Source: Gordonia malaquae NBRC 108250 (GTDB lineage: Bacteria > Actinomycetota > Actinomycetes > Mycobacteriales > Mycobacteriaceae). Taken from it: a stretch of DNA of 64,000 nucleotides. Below the pieces are notes generated by a model. The model ran no database searches and had not been told where the DNA came from. It worked only from the letters and a program-made list of their open reading frames with translations. Shown piece by piece: positions 41,048 through 51,521 of the stretch; positions within the stretch are counted from its first letter, which is position 1; each line of letters begins with the position of its first letter. Both the position numbers and the translations under genes were made by a program. Location of the stretch: assembly GCF_000344135.1 (NCBI RefSeq), contig NZ_BAOP01000003.1, positions 1 to 64,000 on the forward strand, read 5' to 3'.

Positions 41048-42406
41048 GTGGAACGCCGCATCATGGGCATCGAGACCGAGTTCGGTGTCACCTGCACCTT
41101 CGAAGGGCAGCGTCGACTGAGCCCGGACGAAGTCGCCCGGTACCTGTTCCGACGTGTCGTCGCGTGGGGTCGGTCGTCGAACGTGTTCCTCGAGAACGGC
41201 GCACGTCTGTACCTCGATGTCGGGTCGCATCCCGAGTACGCGACGGCCGAATGCGATTCGGTGGCGCAACTCATCGCCCATGACCGCTCGGGCGAGCGGA
41301 TCCTCGAGGAGCTGATCATCGACGCCGAGCAGAGGCTGGCCGACGAGGGGATCGGTGGTGACATCTATCTGTTCAAGAACAACACCGACTCGGCAGGAAA
41401 TTCGTACGGTTGCCACGAGAACTACCTCGTCAACAGGATGGGCGAGTTCGGCCGGGTGTCGGATGTGTTGTTGCCGTTCCTCGTCACGCGCCAGTTGATC
41501 TGTGGCGCCGGAAAGGTCCAGTCGGTCGGCCAGGAGACCCGGCTCTGCCTCTCTCAGCGCGCAGACCACATCTGGGAGGGCGTCTCATCCGCGACCACCC
41601 GCTCGCGTCCCATCATCAACACGCGTGACGAGCCGCACGCCGACGCGGAGAAGTACCGACGGATGCACGTGATCGTCGGCGACTCCAACATGTCCGAGAC
41701 GACCACGATGCTGAAGGTCGGCTCCGCTCTATTGGTGTTGGAGATGATCGAGTCGGGCATCTCCTTCCACGACTTCGCGCTGGACAACCCGATCCGGGCG
41801 ATCCGCGACATCAGTCACGACACCACCGGTCGTCGCGAGGTTCGCCTGGCGGGCGGACGGACGGCGACGGCACTTTCGATCCAGCGCGAATACCACGCAC
41901 GAGCGGTGGCCCATCTCGCAAACCGCACACCCGATCCGGTGATGGACAGGGTGGTCGACCTGTGGGGGCGCACGCTCGACGCCGTCGAGTCGGGCGATTT
42001 CAGCGGAGTCGACACCGAGATCGACTGGGTGATCAAGCAGAAACTGTTCCGTCGCTATCAGGACCGGTACTCGATGGACCTCGGCGATCCGAAGATCGCG
42101 CAACTGGACCTCGCATATCACGACATCCGCCGGGGTCGCGGCGTGTTCGATCTCCTGCAGCGCAAAGGCCTCGCGGCGCGGGTGGTCACCGATGAGGAGA
42201 TCGACGCCGCCGTCACGACGCCGCCGCAGACCACGCGAGCGAAGCTTCGTGGCGACTTCATCGCGGCGGCGACCAAGGCGCAACGCGACTTCACCGTGGA
42301 CTGGGTGCACCTCAAGCTGAACGACCAGGCTCAGCGCACAGTTCTGTGCAAGGATCCGTTCCGAAATGTGGACGAGCGCGTCGATCGACTCATCTCGTCG
42401 CTCTAG
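41048..42406 (+). CDS. pafA: Pup-protein ligase PafA
   Basis: A 452-residue ligase that uses ATP to link the deamidated C-terminal Glu of Pup to substrate lysines. [11 protein letters not shown] holds the metal and ATP-binding glutamates. [17 protein letters not shown] contains the catalytic Asp region, and [18 protein letters not shown] with [15 protein letters not shown] continue the fold. It lacks the Dop-specific loop. The GTG at 41048 lies next to the prcA stop, so it is co-transcribed. pafB follows after 16 bp with its own apparent -10. Confidence 0.96.
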   Translation: MERRIMGIETEFGVTCTFEGQRRLSPDEVARYLFRRVVAWGRSSNVFLENGARLYLDVGSHPEYATAECDSVAQLIAHDRSGERILEELIIDAEQRLADEGIGGDIYLFKNNTDSAGNSYGCHENYLVNRMGEFGRVSDVLLPFLVTRQLICGAGKVQSVGQETRLCLSQRADHIWEGVSSATTRSRPIINTRDEPHADAEKYRRMHVIVGDSNMSETTTMLKVGSALLVLEMIESGISFHDFALDNPIRAIRDISHDTTGRREVRLAGGRTATALSIQREYHARAVAHLANRTPDPVMDRVVDLWGRTLDAVESGDFSGVDTEIDWVIKQKLFRRYQDRYSMDLGDPKIAQLDLAYHDIRRGRGVFDLLQRKGLAARVVTDEEIDAAVTTPPQTTRAKLRGDFIAAATKAQRDFTVDWVHLKLNDQAQRTVLCKDPFRNVDERVDRLISSL

Positions 42407-42422
42407 CCTCTACGATGGCCGC

Positions 42423-43415
42423 GTGGCCACCGGAAAGAATGAGCGCCTGCTCAACCTCGTCATCTGCTTGATGTCGGCACGTCAGTACGTGACCGCCGAC
42501 TATCTGCGGAAGAACGTGATCGGGTACAAGGACGCGCCCGACAAGACCGACGACACCTTCAAGCGGATGCTCGAACGCGACAAGAACGAGCTCCGTGAGA
42601 TGGGGATCCCGGTGGAGACGGGCCGCAACCCGTTGTCAGCGGAAGACGGCTACCGCATCAAGCCCGCCGACTACGCGCTGCCCGCGGTGTCCTTGGAGGC
42701 GGACGAAGCGGCCGCAGTGGCGGCCGCCGCAGCGGTGTGGCGCGATCCGGACGTCAGTGTCGTGTCGCAGACCGCGGTGCTGAAGCTACGCGCTGCAGGG
42801 GTCGAGGTGGCGTCGCCGGACGAACTTGCCGTCATGTCTGGTGGAGCGACCAAGTCGATGGGGTCGGAGGCGACAATTCGTGGTCTGCTGAGCGCGATCG
42901 AGGCGCGGCAGTCGGTCACCTTCACGCACCGGACCGCGAAGGGGCGGGCTGAGCGCAGACTGGAGCCGTGGGGTGTGGTCGGCAATCGTGGACGCTGGTA
43001 CGTCGTCGGTCACGACCTCGACCGTGACGCCACGCGAACGTTTCGGCTGTCCCGGGTGGAGAACGTTGCGACTGCATCCGATCGGGGATCGGTGCACGTG
43101 CCGACGGACGTCGACCTGAACGCACTCGTCGAGTCTGCCGTCTCGGGCGCGAACGGCGCCTCCGGCGTGACGGCGTCGATCTGGCTCGCCGCCGACCGCG
43201 GGCACGCCCTCCGCCGGCTCGCGACCACCACGACTCCTCATTCGCTGTCCGGCGACGAAGGCGACGTCGTCCAGATCGAACTCCGTTCGCCGTCCGCCGT
43301 GATTCGGGCCGTGCTCGACGCGGGCGCCGACGCCGTCGTCCTCGAACCCGCTGACCTGCGCGCCGAGGTGATCGCCGAGCTCGATCGGCTCGTCGACATG
43401 GAGGTGACCCGATGA
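42423..43415 (+). CDS. pafB: WYL-domain transcription activator PafB
   Basis: A 330-residue regulator with an N-terminal winged helix (NERLLNLVICLMSARQYVTADYLRK), a WYL domain (about residues 155-225, RRLEPWGVVGNRGRWYVVGHD) and a C-terminal WCX extension. PafBC is the mycobacterial DNA-damage activator controlling the LexA-independent response; the WYL domain is thought to sense single-stranded DNA. GTG 42423 is used because TACGAT (42411-42416) ends 6 nt before it. The stop overlaps pafC (ATGA), matching the obligate heterodimer. Confidence 0.94.
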   Translation: MATGKNERLLNLVICLMSARQYVTADYLRKNVIGYKDAPDKTDDTFKRMLERDKNELREMGIPVETGRNPLSAEDGYRIKPADYALPAVSLEADEAAAVAAAAAVWRDPDVSVVSQTAVLKLRAAGVEVASPDELAVMSGGATKSMGSEATIRGLLSAIEARQSVTFTHRTAKGRAERRLEPWGVVGNRGRWYVVGHDLDRDATRTFRLSRVENVATASDRGSVHVPTDVDLNALVESAVSGANGASGVTASIWLAADRGHALRRLATTTTPHSLSGDEGDVVQIELRSPSAVIRAVLDAGADAVVLEPADLRAEVIAELDRLVDMEVTR

Positions 43416-44371
43416 ATGCCGCAGCACCCACCCGACTGTCCCGCCTGCTGGCGATGGTTCCGTACTTCCTGGCGCGTCCCGGCATCAAGCTGTCGGTCGC
43501 CGCTGCCGATCTCGGTCTCACCGAACGTCAGCTCACCAAGGACCTCGAGCAGTTGTTCGTGTGCGGTCTGCCCGGCTACATGCCGGACGACCTGATCGAC
43601 ATCGAGTTCTCCAGCGGATGGGTGCATGTCGGTTTCACCGCAGGCATGGACCGCCCGCTGCGGCTGACCGGCGCCGAAGCGAACGTGCTGCTCATCGCCC
43701 TGCGTATGCTCCTCGACGCGGGGGCGGTCGACGCGGACGCGGTCCGCCGTGCGATGGCCAAGATCGAAGCCGCGGTCGGCGAGACGCTGCGTCCGTTCGC
43801 CGCAGCCGACGTTGCCGGACAGATCGCCGACGATCCCGTCCATAAGACGATCCGGTCCGCAGTGGCCGCCGGTCGGGCGCTCGCGATCCGCTACTACACG
43901 CCGAGCCGCGACGAAGTGTCTGATCGGGTCGTCGATCCGATCATGATCCAGGCGATCGACGGGCAGAGTTACCTCGAGGCGTGGTGCAGAACCTCCGGTG
44001 GAGTCCGCCTGTTCCGCTTCGACCGTGTGTACTCGGCGGAACAACTCGACGAGGCAGCCAACCCTCCGAAACGTGCCGACCTCGAACCGATCGGTGGGAC
44101 GTCGTCGTTGACCGGTGATCTGCCGACCGTACGGGTCGAGATCGACGCCGATGCACTCTGGTTGTTGGAGTACTACGCCGCGGAGGCCGAGACCGAACTG
44201 AACGGTGAACCGGACGGCCCGATCGTCGCAGTCCTCCATTACGGCTCGGCCCAGTGGCTCGAACGCTTCCTCCGCAGCTTCGGCGGTCGGGTGCGGCTTC
44301 TCGAAGGTGAAGCCGACGAGGTGGCCGCGGCAGTGCAGACCACCGCGGTAGCGGCTCGGGCCCGATACTGA
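43412..44371 (+). CDS. pafC: WYL-domain transcription activator PafC
   Basis: A 319-residue partner of PafB with the same layout. The N-terminal winged helix is TRLSRLLAMVPYFLARPGIK then AAADLGLTERQLTKDLEQLF. The WYL region is ALAIRYYTPSRDEVSDRVVDP, then YLEAWCRTSGGVRLFRFDRV, and a WCX C-terminus follows. The heterodimer binds promoters of DNA-repair genes after damage. It starts within the pafB stop codon. The membrane-protein gene begins 41 bp downstream. Confidence 0.94.
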   Translation: MNAAAPTRLSRLLAMVPYFLARPGIKLSVAAADLGLTERQLTKDLEQLFVCGLPGYMPDDLIDIEFSSGWVHVGFTAGMDRPLRLTGAEANVLLIALRMLLDAGAVDADAVRRAMAKIEAAVGETLRPFAAADVAGQIADDPVHKTIRSAVAAGRALAIRYYTPSRDEVSDRVVDPIMIQAIDGQSYLEAWCRTSGGVRLFRFDRVYSAEQLDEAANPPKRADLEPIGGTSSLTGDLPTVRVEIDADALWLLEYYAAEAETELNGEPDGPIVAVLHYGSAQWLERFLRSFGGRVRLLEGEADEVAAAVQTTAVAARARY

Positions 44372-44412
44372 CTGAACGACTCGATACGCCCGCACCGGGC
44401 AGAATCGACCAC

Positions 44413-45042
44413 ATGTCGCCATCTGATCGAGTCCGTGCCGCAGCGTTCAGTGCAGGTTGGTGGCTGGCGTCGGTTGTCGCACTCATGGCGCCCACCGCCG
44501 GCAGTCGCGACGTCATCGCCGACTCGTGGCGGACTCCAGTGACGGGTGCGGCATTCGCTCTCGCCGCGGTGTGCGCGCTGGGCGTGTCGCTGACCGCACC
44601 AACTGTCGGCGATGCGTCTCGCGTATGGACAGCGGTGGCGGCCTTCGGCGCCGTTCTGACGCTTGTCCCCGAGGTGACCGCGATTGCCGACGACCGGATG
44701 AGCTCGCTGTTCCAGGACGAGACGCCGGGGAGTCTGGTCGCGGCCGGATACGCATTGATGTTCGTCGCGTGGGGCGGTAGGCGTCGAGCAGCCATTCGAT
44801 CGGTGCCGGCTGGCGCGGTCGTCGGGTTCATCGTTGCGATCGCGATGTCCGAGGCCGTGTGGCGCACCACGTTCAACGATCAAGGCATGGTCGAACGAAC
44901 CCGGACGGCGGAGTTCCTCGACGATCTGTGGCCGGTGCTCGGGTCGCAGAGTGTGTCCGTTCTGGTCACGGTCGGGTCCGCGTGGCTGGTCGGCGTTCGC
45001 CGATCGAGCGGCGTGCAGGGGCGCGACACCCTCACCGCGTGA
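44413..45042 (+). CDS. Membrane protein of unknown function between pafC and tatA
   Basis: A 209-residue protein with four or five hydrophobic helices (about residues 10-27, 44-63, 71-88, 105-120, 131-148 and 178-194). I recognise no family motif. The loops carry charged clusters, and it lacks a lipobox. CAGAAT (44400-44405) ends 7 nt before the ATG, so it may have its own leaderless transcript. Its place between the proteasome and Tat genes may be incidental. Confidence 0.65.
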   Translation: MSPSDRVRAAAFSAGWWLASVVALMAPTAGSRDVIADSWRTPVTGAAFALAAVCALGVSLTAPTVGDASRVWTAVAAFGAVLTLVPEVTAIADDRMSSLFQDETPGSLVAAGYALMFVAWGGRRRAAIRSVPAGAVVGFIVAIAMSEAVWRTTFNDQGMVERTRTAEFLDDLWPVLGSQSVSVLVTVGSAWLVGVRRSSGVQGRDTLTA

Positions 45043-45116
45043 CACAGATCGGGCGAAATCTCGCGCGCCGGGTAGAGTCGGAGACGACATCTGTTACTCG
45101 TGTGGAGGTTTTGGTC

Positions 45117-45365
45117 ATGGGCGCCCTTTCCTGGTGGCACTGGGCAATCGTTCTGGTGGTTCTCGTTGTGCTCTTCGGCTCGAAGAAGCTGCCCGAGGCC
45201 GCACGTGGACTCGGTCGTTCGATGCGCATCTTCAAGTCCGAGATGGCCGAGATGGCCAACGACGGATCCGACAAGAAGGCTGCCGAGGATGCTCCGCGTG
45301 AGCTTCCCGCGGTCGACCCGGCCGTCGAGGTCAACGTCGACGTCGAGAAGAAGAAGTCGGCCTAG
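45117..45365 (+). CDS. tatA: Twin-arginine translocase subunit TatA
   Basis: An 82-residue protein with a single N-terminal membrane helix ([20 protein letters not shown]). An amphipathic helix follows ([20 protein letters not shown]), then an acidic tail ending in KKKSA. The F-G-x-K-K-L-P hinge is diagnostic. TatA forms the pore for folded proteins with TatC and TatB. GGAGG lies 7 nt before the ATG; a TAGAGT hexamer at 45072-45077 is a likely promoter -10. tatC follows after 18 bp. Confidence 0.95.
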   Translation: MGALSWWHWAIVLVVLVVLFGSKKLPEAARGLGRSMRIFKSEMAEMANDGSDKKAAEDAPRELPAVDPAVEVNVDVEKKKSA

Positions 45366-45383
45366 CCGCCATCTGTCACTCGC

Positions 45384-46385
45384 GTGGGAATCAACCTCCG
45401 TCGACTCGATCCGCGCAAGCGGCGCAGTAAGACCAATCCGAACGGCTCGATGCCGCTGGCCGAGCACTTGTATGAGCTCCGCTACCGGCTGCTGCTGTCG
45501 CTCGCTGCGATCGTGCTGACGACCGTTTTTGGATTCATCTGGTACACGCACGGCCCCGGGCCGATCGAGTCGCTCGGAGAGCTGCTTCGCGGCCCGTATT
45601 GCGAGCTCGACCCGTCGGTCCGTGCGACGCTCACTCCGGACGGATCGTGCCGCCTTCTCGCAACCGGTCCGTTCGACCAGTTCATGCTTCGGCTGCAGGT
45701 GGCGCTGACCGCGGGAATCGTCATCGCCTGTCCGATCTGGTTCTACCAACTGTGGCGTTTCATCACCCCCGGCCTGCATGCCAACGAACGCAAGTACGCG
45801 GTCAGCTTCGTCTCCGCCGCCGCGGTCCTGTTCGTCGCAGGCGCAGTGCTCGCCTACATCGTCGTCGCGAAGGCGTTCGAGTTCCTCCTCACCGTCGGAC
45901 AAGACGTCCAGGTGACGGCGCTGTCCGGCGATCAGTACTTCAGCTTCATGCTGCACCTGCTGATCATCTTCGGCATCAGTTTTGAACTGCCCCTGTTGAT
46001 CGTCGCGTTGAACATGGTGGGGATCGTCAGTTACAAGCGGCTCAAAGCGTGGCGCCGCGGTCTGATCTTCACGATGTTCGTCTTCGCCGCCATCGTGACG
46101 CCGGGTCAGGACCCGTTCACGATGCTTGCGCTGGCGTGCGCGCTCACGGTGCTGCTCGAGTTCGCGATCCAGATCGCGCGCATCCACGACAAGCGCAAGG
46201 CGAGGCGGAACCCGGACTGGGCCGACCTGTCCGACGACGAGGCGTCTCCGCTCGACCTCGCGAGTGACCGCGCGACGACAACCGCGGTGCCCGCTCCGAC
46301 GCAGGTGGCGTCGTCGGGTCCGATCGGCGCCACGCGGAGCCGGAATTCCGTTCGCACAGATTCGGCGTTCGATGAGATCCTGTAG
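45384..46385 (+). CDS. tatC: Twin-arginine translocase subunit TatC
   Basis: A 333-residue, six-helix membrane protein that binds twin-arginine signal peptides. [15 protein letters not shown] is the conserved N-terminal cytoplasmic motif. FEFLLTVG and [20 protein letters not shown] with [24 protein letters not shown] are later signatures. The C-terminal tail of about 60 residues is soluble and serine/alanine-rich, as in other actinobacteria. The GTG start at 45384 gives the usual N-terminus. helY begins 3 bp after the stop. Confidence 0.96.
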   Translation: MGINLRRLDPRKRRSKTNPNGSMPLAEHLYELRYRLLLSLAAIVLTTVFGFIWYTHGPGPIESLGELLRGPYCELDPSVRATLTPDGSCRLLATGPFDQFMLRLQVALTAGIVIACPIWFYQLWRFITPGLHANERKYAVSFVSAAAVLFVAGAVLAYIVVAKAFEFLLTVGQDVQVTALSGDQYFSFMLHLLIIFGISFELPLLIVALNMVGIVSYKRLKAWRRGLIFTMFVFAAIVTPGQDPFTMLALACALTVLLEFAIQIARIHDKRKARRNPDWADLSDDEASPLDLASDRATTTAVPAPTQVASSGPIGATRSRNSVRTDSAFDEIL

Positions 46386-46388
46386 GGG

Positions 46389-49148
46389 ATGAGCACAGAC
46401 GCACCGGCCTCCGGACCAGAACTGACCGCTTTCACATCCCGACTCGACTTCGGGATCGACGACTTCCAGCGTCGGGCGTGCCAGTCCCTCGAAGAAGGCC
46501 GTGGAGTTCTCGTCTGTGCTCCCACCGGAGCAGGCAAGACGATCGTCGGAGAGTTCGCCGTCCACTTGGCGCTCGCCGAGGGCGGCAAGTGTTTCTACAC
46601 CACACCGATCAAGGCGCTGAGCAACCAGAAGTACCACGATCTCGTCGAGGTGCACGGCGGTGAGAACGTCGGTCTGCTGACCGGCGACAACTCGATCAAC
46701 TCGTCGGCCCCGGTGGTCGTGATGACGACCGAAGTGTTGCGCAACATGATCTACGCGGACTCTGCTGCGCTCGTCGGCCTCTCCCACGTCGTGATGGACG
46801 AGGTCCACTTCCTCGCTGACCGGTTCCGCGGTGCGGTGTGGGAGGAGGTGATCCTCGGGCTCGACCAGAGTGTCCGCGTGGTGAGCTTGTCGGCGACGGT
46901 CAGCAACGCCGAGGAGTTCGGCGATTGGATCACCACAGTCCGCGGCGACACCGCCGTGATCGTCGACGAGCATCGCCCGGTGCCTCTGCACCAGCACATG
47001 CTTGTCGGGAACCGGATGTTCGAACTCTTCGACAGGCGCGGGCGCGGCACCGAGAAGGGGAAGCGGCAGGTCAACTCCGAACTGTCGCGGTACATCAAGC
47101 ACCGCATGCTCAGCCCGGACGCGGTCGGCGGGTACGAGGATCGCCTGTCTCGGGAACGCAGGCGGCGCGGCAACCGGACCGGGGGAGTGAACCGGCCCCG
47201 CATGATCGCGAATCTCGAGGCAGAGGGTCTGCTTCCAGCGATCGACTTCATCTTCTCCAGAGCCGGTTGTGAAGGCGCTCTTGCGCAGTGCCTGCGTTCC
47301 GACCTGCACCTGCTCGAACCCGACGAGGTGGCGAAGGTCGATGCGGTGGTCGACGCACATCTCGCCGAACTCGCGCCCGGCGACTCCGATGTGCTCGGCG
47401 TCGACGACTGGCGGTGGGCGCTGAGACGGGGATTCGCCGCGCACCACGCAGGGATGCTCCCGACATTCCGGCAGGCAGTCGAGGAGCTCTTCTCCCTCGG
47501 CCTGATCAAGGTGGTGTTCGCAACTGAGACGCTTGCACTCGGCATCAACATGCCGGCCCGCAGTGTTGTCCTCGAACGCCTGGTGAAATACAACGGCGAA
47601 TCGCATGTCGACCTGACACCAGGGGAGTACACCCAGCTGACCGGACGAGCAGGCCGACGCGGCATCGACGTCGAGGGACATGCGGTGGTGATCTGGACAC
47701 CCGAGGTGCAGCCCGAACGGGTCGCCGGACTGGCGGGCGCCCGGACCTTCCCCCTGCGGAGCTCGTTCGCACCCGAATACAACATGGCGATGAATCTGAT
47801 CGACCGCCTCGGCGTGGACGGCTCACGGGCTCTCCTGCGTCAGTCGTTCGCTCAGTTTCAGACCGACAGGTCGGTGGTGGGCCAGGCGCGTCAGTTGGAC
47901 AACGCCGATCGGACGCTTCGCAAGCTCAACAACGAGATCGACGCTGCGGCGGGACGCAGCGGCATCGACCCGGAACGGTTCACCGAGTACGTGGGTCTTC
48001 GTGAGGACATCCGTCGAAAAGAACGCGCCCAGAAGTTCGTGCGCCGTGTCGACGGTGCGCACGCGATCGCCGAGGATCTGTCGGCGTTGACGCGCGGTCA
48101 GGTGATCTCGGTCGAGACCGGCCGGCACAAGGGCCTCGCCGTGGTCCTCGAAAGCGCGTGGAAGGGGGCCGACCCGAAGCCGCTCGTCCTCTCTGAAGAC
48201 GGGTGGGTCGGTCGAGTCGGGACCGACGACTTCGTGAACCCGCCGGTTGTCCTCGGCGGTATTCGTATTTCGAAGAACGCCGACACTCGCTCACGCCACG
48301 CCCGACGCGAGATCACGGCGGCGCTGCAGAAGTCCGGGATCGAGCGGCCCCGCGGCAAGGTCAAGAAGAAGGCCGCCGAGCCCGACTACGAACTCGACGA
48401 ACTCCGGCGCAGACTGCGAACACATCCGATGCACAAGGCGTCCGGACTGGACGAGCTGTACCGGATGTCGGAGCGACGCGCCCGCGTGCAGCGCGAAGTC
48501 GCGGCGCTGGAGAAGGCCGTCCACGAGCGGACGTCGCAACTGGAGACCGATTTCGACGCCGTCGTCGGTGTGCTCGTCGAACTGGACTACCTCGAGGACG
48601 ACGGAGCGGGGTCGCTACGCGTGACGCCCACCGGCGCCGTGCTACGTCGCATCTACAGTGAGAGTGACCTGCTCGTCGCCGAGTGCATCCGAGCCGGCGT
48701 GTGGAACGGACTCTCGCCGTCGGACCTCGCTGCCGTCGTGTCGTCGGTGCTGTTCGTCTCCAGACGCGAGTCGTACGGAGCCGGTGTCGACTCGATGCCC
48801 GGCAATCCAGCGATGCGGGACGCACTCACCGGGACGATTCAGGTGTGGGAGGCGACCAATCGGGTCCAGGACCGACACGGAGTCGTTCAAACGCGTGAAC
48901 CGGATACCGGATTCTGCGCTGCCGTGTCGGCGTGGGCGTCGGGCCGATCGTTGCGCGAAGCGTTGGGCGCGGCCGGTTCTCAGGGGAATCTGTTGTCGCC
49001 GGGCGACTTCGTGCGGTGGAACCGCCAGGTCATCGACCTGCTGGAACAGATCCGGCTCGGTGTGGATCCCGCCGATCCGCTCGCGGGCGCCGCGAAACGA
49101 GCGGTTGCCGGAGTTCGCCGCGGAGTGGTCGCGTCGGAGCTCAGCTGA
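46389..49148 (+). CDS. helY: Ski2-like DExH RNA helicase HelY
   Basis: A 919-residue superfamily 2 helicase (Rv2092c HelY). APTGAGKTIVGEFAVHLAL is motif I, DEVHFLADRFRG motif II (DEVH), and SLSATVSNAEEF motif III. Domain 2 contains ATETLALGINMPARSVV and QLTGRAGRRGID. A C-terminal DSHCT domain follows (about residues 770-910). Relatives act in RNA surveillance; the bacterial role is poorly defined. ATG 46389 lies 3 bp after tatC, so it is probably in the tat operon, as in mycobacteria. Confidence 0.95.
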   Translation: MSTDAPASGPELTAFTSRLDFGIDDFQRRACQSLEEGRGVLVCAPTGAGKTIVGEFAVHLALAEGGKCFYTTPIKALSNQKYHDLVEVHGGENVGLLTGDNSINSSAPVVVMTTEVLRNMIYADSAALVGLSHVVMDEVHFLADRFRGAVWEEVILGLDQSVRVVSLSATVSNAEEFGDWITTVRGDTAVIVDEHRPVPLHQHMLVGNRMFELFDRRGRGTEKGKRQVNSELSRYIKHRMLSPDAVGGYEDRLSRERRRRGNRTGGVNRPRMIANLEAEGLLPAIDFIFSRAGCEGALAQCLRSDLHLLEPDEVAKVDAVVDAHLAELAPGDSDVLGVDDWRWALRRGFAAHHAGMLPTFRQAVEELFSLGLIKVVFATETLALGINMPARSVVLERLVKYNGESHVDLTPGEYTQLTGRAGRRGIDVEGHAVVIWTPEVQPERVAGLAGARTFPLRSSFAPEYNMAMNLIDRLGVDGSRALLRQSFAQFQTDRSVVGQARQLDNADRTLRKLNNEIDAAAGRSGIDPERFTEYVGLREDIRRKERAQKFVRRVDGAHAIAEDLSALTRGQVISVETGRHKGLAVVLESAWKGADPKPLVLSEDGWVGRVGTDDFVNPPVVLGGIRISKNADTRSRHARREITAALQKSGIERPRGKVKKKAAEPDYELDELRRRLRTHPMHKASGLDELYRMSERRARVQREVAALEKAVHERTSQLETDFDAVVGVLVELDYLEDDGAGSLRVTPTGAVLRRIYSESDLLVAECIRAGVWNGLSPSDLAAVVSSVLFVSRRESYGAGVDSMPGNPAMRDALTGTIQVWEATNRVQDRHGVVQTREPDTGFCAAVSAWASGRSLREALGAAGSQGNLLSPGDFVRWNRQVIDLLEQIRLGVDPADPLAGAAKRAVAGVRRGVVASELS

Positions 49149-49251
49149 CCTGCGCGACACCGCCGTTCGTCCCCGGCGTCGAGTGTGCACTGGGGTAGCC
49201 TGACACCCGATAGAGAAACGGGCATTCCCCATCGACGAGGAGAGGTCTGCG

Positions 49252-50244
49252 ATGACCACTGGTAACGAGCCGACCGACGCGGGCGCGAACGCGCCTGGGC
49301 CCGACGCGAACAACGACGCGACGTCGATCGTCGAGCGTCCCGACCTGTCGACGAACGACGACAATGCAGATGCGACGACGATCTCGCAGCTTCCGGTGAC
49401 CCCTGCGCCGGCTCAGCCGACCGAGCTCAACAAGCCGTTGCCCGCGACTGAGATCAACCAGCCTCTGCCGCAGCAGAACGCACAGACGACGCAGTACACG
49501 GCGCCCGGTGCACCCGCGGCGCCGGCTCCGGGTTTCCAGCCGCCTTCCGCAGGCCAGCCCCAATACGGTCAGGCCCAGTACGGTCAGCAGCCGGCGTACG
49601 GACAGGCCCCCGGCTACGGTCAGGCTCCTCAGTACGGCAACCCGGCACAGCCGCAGTACGGGGCTCCGGCCGCTCCGCAGTACGGCGCACCGGGACAGGC
49701 GCCGCAGCAGGCCGCACCCGCGCAGCCGGGATTCGGTCAGCCTCAGTACGGCGCGTCTGCGCAGCCCCAGGGCGGTGCGCCCCAATACGGTGCTCCCGCA
49801 TACGGCGCGACAGGCCAGCCGCAATACGGAGCGCCCGCATACCCCGGCGGTGTGGACCTGAACGCGACACTGGATCCGAATGCGCCGAACCCGGCAGCAC
49901 CCGGCGCGAAGGGCGGCAAGGGCAAGCTCATCGCCGCCATCGTGGGCGGCCTGGTCGTGGTGGCGGCGATCGTGCTGCTCACCGCGTTCGTCTGGCCGAA
50001 GTGGGCCCAGGGAGGACTCTCACAGAGTGCCGTTCAGGACGGTGTCCAGAAGATCCTCACGCAGCCTGAACCCGACGGCTACGGGATCTCCGACGTCAAG
50101 GACGTCAGCTGCCCGGACGGTCAGAAGGTCGAGTCGGGCACCACGTTCACCTGCTCGGTGAAGGTCAACGGCGAGAACAAGCACGTGACCGTCACCGTCA
50201 AGGACTCCGACGGAACGTATGAGGTGTCCCGTCCCGTCAATTGA
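49252..50244 (+). CDS. DUF4333 membrane protein with Gln/Tyr/Gly-rich repeat region
   Basis: A 330-residue protein. Residues about 1-85 are polar and disordered. Residues about 97-200 are a low-complexity region with many PQYGAP, GQPQYG and AYGQ units. One membrane helix (about 223-245) follows, and the C-terminal 80 residues form a DUF4333 domain with two Cys (SCPDGQKV, TFTCSVKV) probably disulfide-bonded outside the cell. The repeat region would then be cytoplasmic. GAGGAGAGG precedes the ATG. The function of DUF4333 is unknown. A strong terminator follows. Confidence 0.85.
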   Translation: MTTGNEPTDAGANAPGPDANNDATSIVERPDLSTNDDNADATTISQLPVTPAPAQPTELNKPLPATEINQPLPQQNAQTTQYTAPGAPAAPAPGFQPPSAGQPQYGQAQYGQQPAYGQAPGYGQAPQYGNPAQPQYGAPAAPQYGAPGQAPQQAAPAQPGFGQPQYGASAQPQGGAPQYGAPAYGATGQPQYGAPAYPGGVDLNATLDPNAPNPAAPGAKGGKGKLIAAIVGGLVVVAAIVLLTAFVWPKWAQGGLSQSAVQDGVQKILTQPEPDGYGISDVKDVSCPDGQKVESGTTFTCSVKVNGENKHVTVTVKDSDGTYEVSRPVN

Positions 50245-50255
50245 CCGGTGACATA

Positions 50256-50295
50256 CGAATCGGCCCGAACCCCGGCATGGGTTCGGGCCGATTCG
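50256..50295. terminator. Bidirectional intrinsic terminator
   Basis: A perfect 17-bp stem (50256-50272 with 50279-50295) and a 6-nt loop lie between the convergent DUF4333 and M24-peptidase genes. The stem should work from either direction. Confidence 0.8.
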
Positions 50296-50318
50296 CGTTC
50301 GCGACGCGGACCGTGAGA

Positions 50319-51443
50319 TCAGCTCAGCTGGACGAGTCCGTGTGGTCGGGTGTTGACCGGTTCGCAGCCGTCGGCGGTCACGATCACGATGTCTTCGATG
50401 CGTGCACCCCAGTCGCCGGTCACATACACGCCCGGCTCCACGCTGAACGCCATGCCTTCGCGGAGGACGTCGGTGTTGCCTTCGACGATGTAGGGCTCCT
50501 CGTGCACGGACAGGCCGATGCCGTGTCCCGTCCGGTGGATGAAGCGGTCCCCGAGGCCTGCGTCGACGAGGACCTGCCGGGCGGCGGCGTCGATGCTCTC
50601 GGCAGTGACTCCGGGGCGGACCGCGGCGACGGCCGCCGCCTGCGCCCGTTCCAGAACGGCATACGCGTCGGTGATGTCCCGTCGTGGGGGAGCGAAGCAG
50701 TAGGTACGCGTCGAATCGGAGTTGTAACCCGGTGACACGGGTCCCCCGATGTCGATGACGACGATGTCGTCGACGCTGATCACGCGGTCGGACTGCTCGT
50801 GGTGCGGGTCGGCGCCGTTCGGCCCTGACCCGACGATGATGAACTCCGCTCCGGTGTGGCCCTCAGCTCTGATCGCCGCGTCGATGTCGGCGGCGACGGC
50901 GGCTTCGGTCCGGCCGGGCCGTAGGAACTCGCCCATTCGAGCGTGGACCCGGTCGATCGCGGCACCTGCGCGACGAAGCGCGTCGAGTTCGGCGTCGTCC
51001 TTGATCATCCGCAGTTCGCGGAGGATGTCGGTGGCGAGCTCCGGCGGGGTCGAGGTGCGCGCTGCGAGCGGAATCAGATGCAGGGCGGGCAGTGAGTCGG
51101 ACACCGCGATCCGTGCGTCGTTCCGAAGGCCGTCCATCGCGAGCCGGTACGGATCCTGGCCGTCGACCCAGTCCGTGACCGACAGCTCGAGGTCGCCGAT
51201 GGCGGACTCCCGGAGCGCGGCGAGTTCGAGCTTCGCGGTGACCACGCGCGGATCGCCACCTGCGGGGACGACGAGCGCGGTGAGGCGTTCGAATGTGTCG
51301 GCGGTCGATCCGGTGAGGTAGCGGAAGTCGGGCCCGGTGCCCACGATCAACGCGTCGACGCCCGCTTGTGCGGTGAGTTCCGCGGCGCGCTGCAAGCGCT
51401 GCCGGTACACGTCCGAGGGGAATCGGTCTGCGGTGTCAGCCAT
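50319..51443 (-). CDS. pepE: M24-family aminopeptidase P / Xaa-Pro dipeptidase-like
   Basis: A 374-residue pita-bread metallopeptidase (Rv2089c PepE-like). The N-terminal creatinase-like domain contains [15 protein letters not shown]. The catalytic domain shows the five metal ligands: DIGGP and SDSTRT (two Asp), HRTGHGIGL (His), SVEPGVY (Glu) and ARIEDIV (Glu). It should release N-terminal residues ahead of proline in peptides. ATG 51443 is preferred because TAGCCT (51451-51456, minus strand) ends 7 nt upstream; the frame opens at 51467. It is divergent from the exonuclease gene. Confidence 0.9.
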   Translation of the reverse strand: MADTADRFPSDVYRQRLQRAAELTAQAGVDALIVGTGPDFRYLTGSTADTFERLTALVVPAGGDPRVVTAKLELAALRESAIGDLELSVTDWVDGQDPYRLAMDGLRNDARIAVSDSLPALHLIPLAARTSTPPELATDILRELRMIKDDAELDALRRAGAAIDRVHARMGEFLRPGRTEAAVAADIDAAIRAEGHTGAEFIIVGSGPNGADPHHEQSDRVISVDDIVVIDIGGPVSPGYNSDSTRTYCFAPPRRDITDAYAVLERAQAAAVAAVRPGVTAESIDAAARQVLVDAGLGDRFIHRTGHGIGLSVHEEPYIVEGNTDVLREGMAFSVEPGVYVTGDWGARIEDIVIVTADGCEPVNTRPHGLVQLS

Positions 51444-51521
51444 GCCCGCCAGGCTACGCGGGCCCACCCGGTGGCGCGTTCGGTCGGTCCGATGTCCCCG
51501 GAGTGTGGAACAGTGTCTTCC

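Noticed and set aside
44880..47681. 933-residue minus-strand open frame across tatC and helY
   Set aside because: It lies opposite two well-conserved genes, has low-complexity His/Arg/Asp/Val-rich composition typical of antisense frames in high-GC DNA, and no motif.
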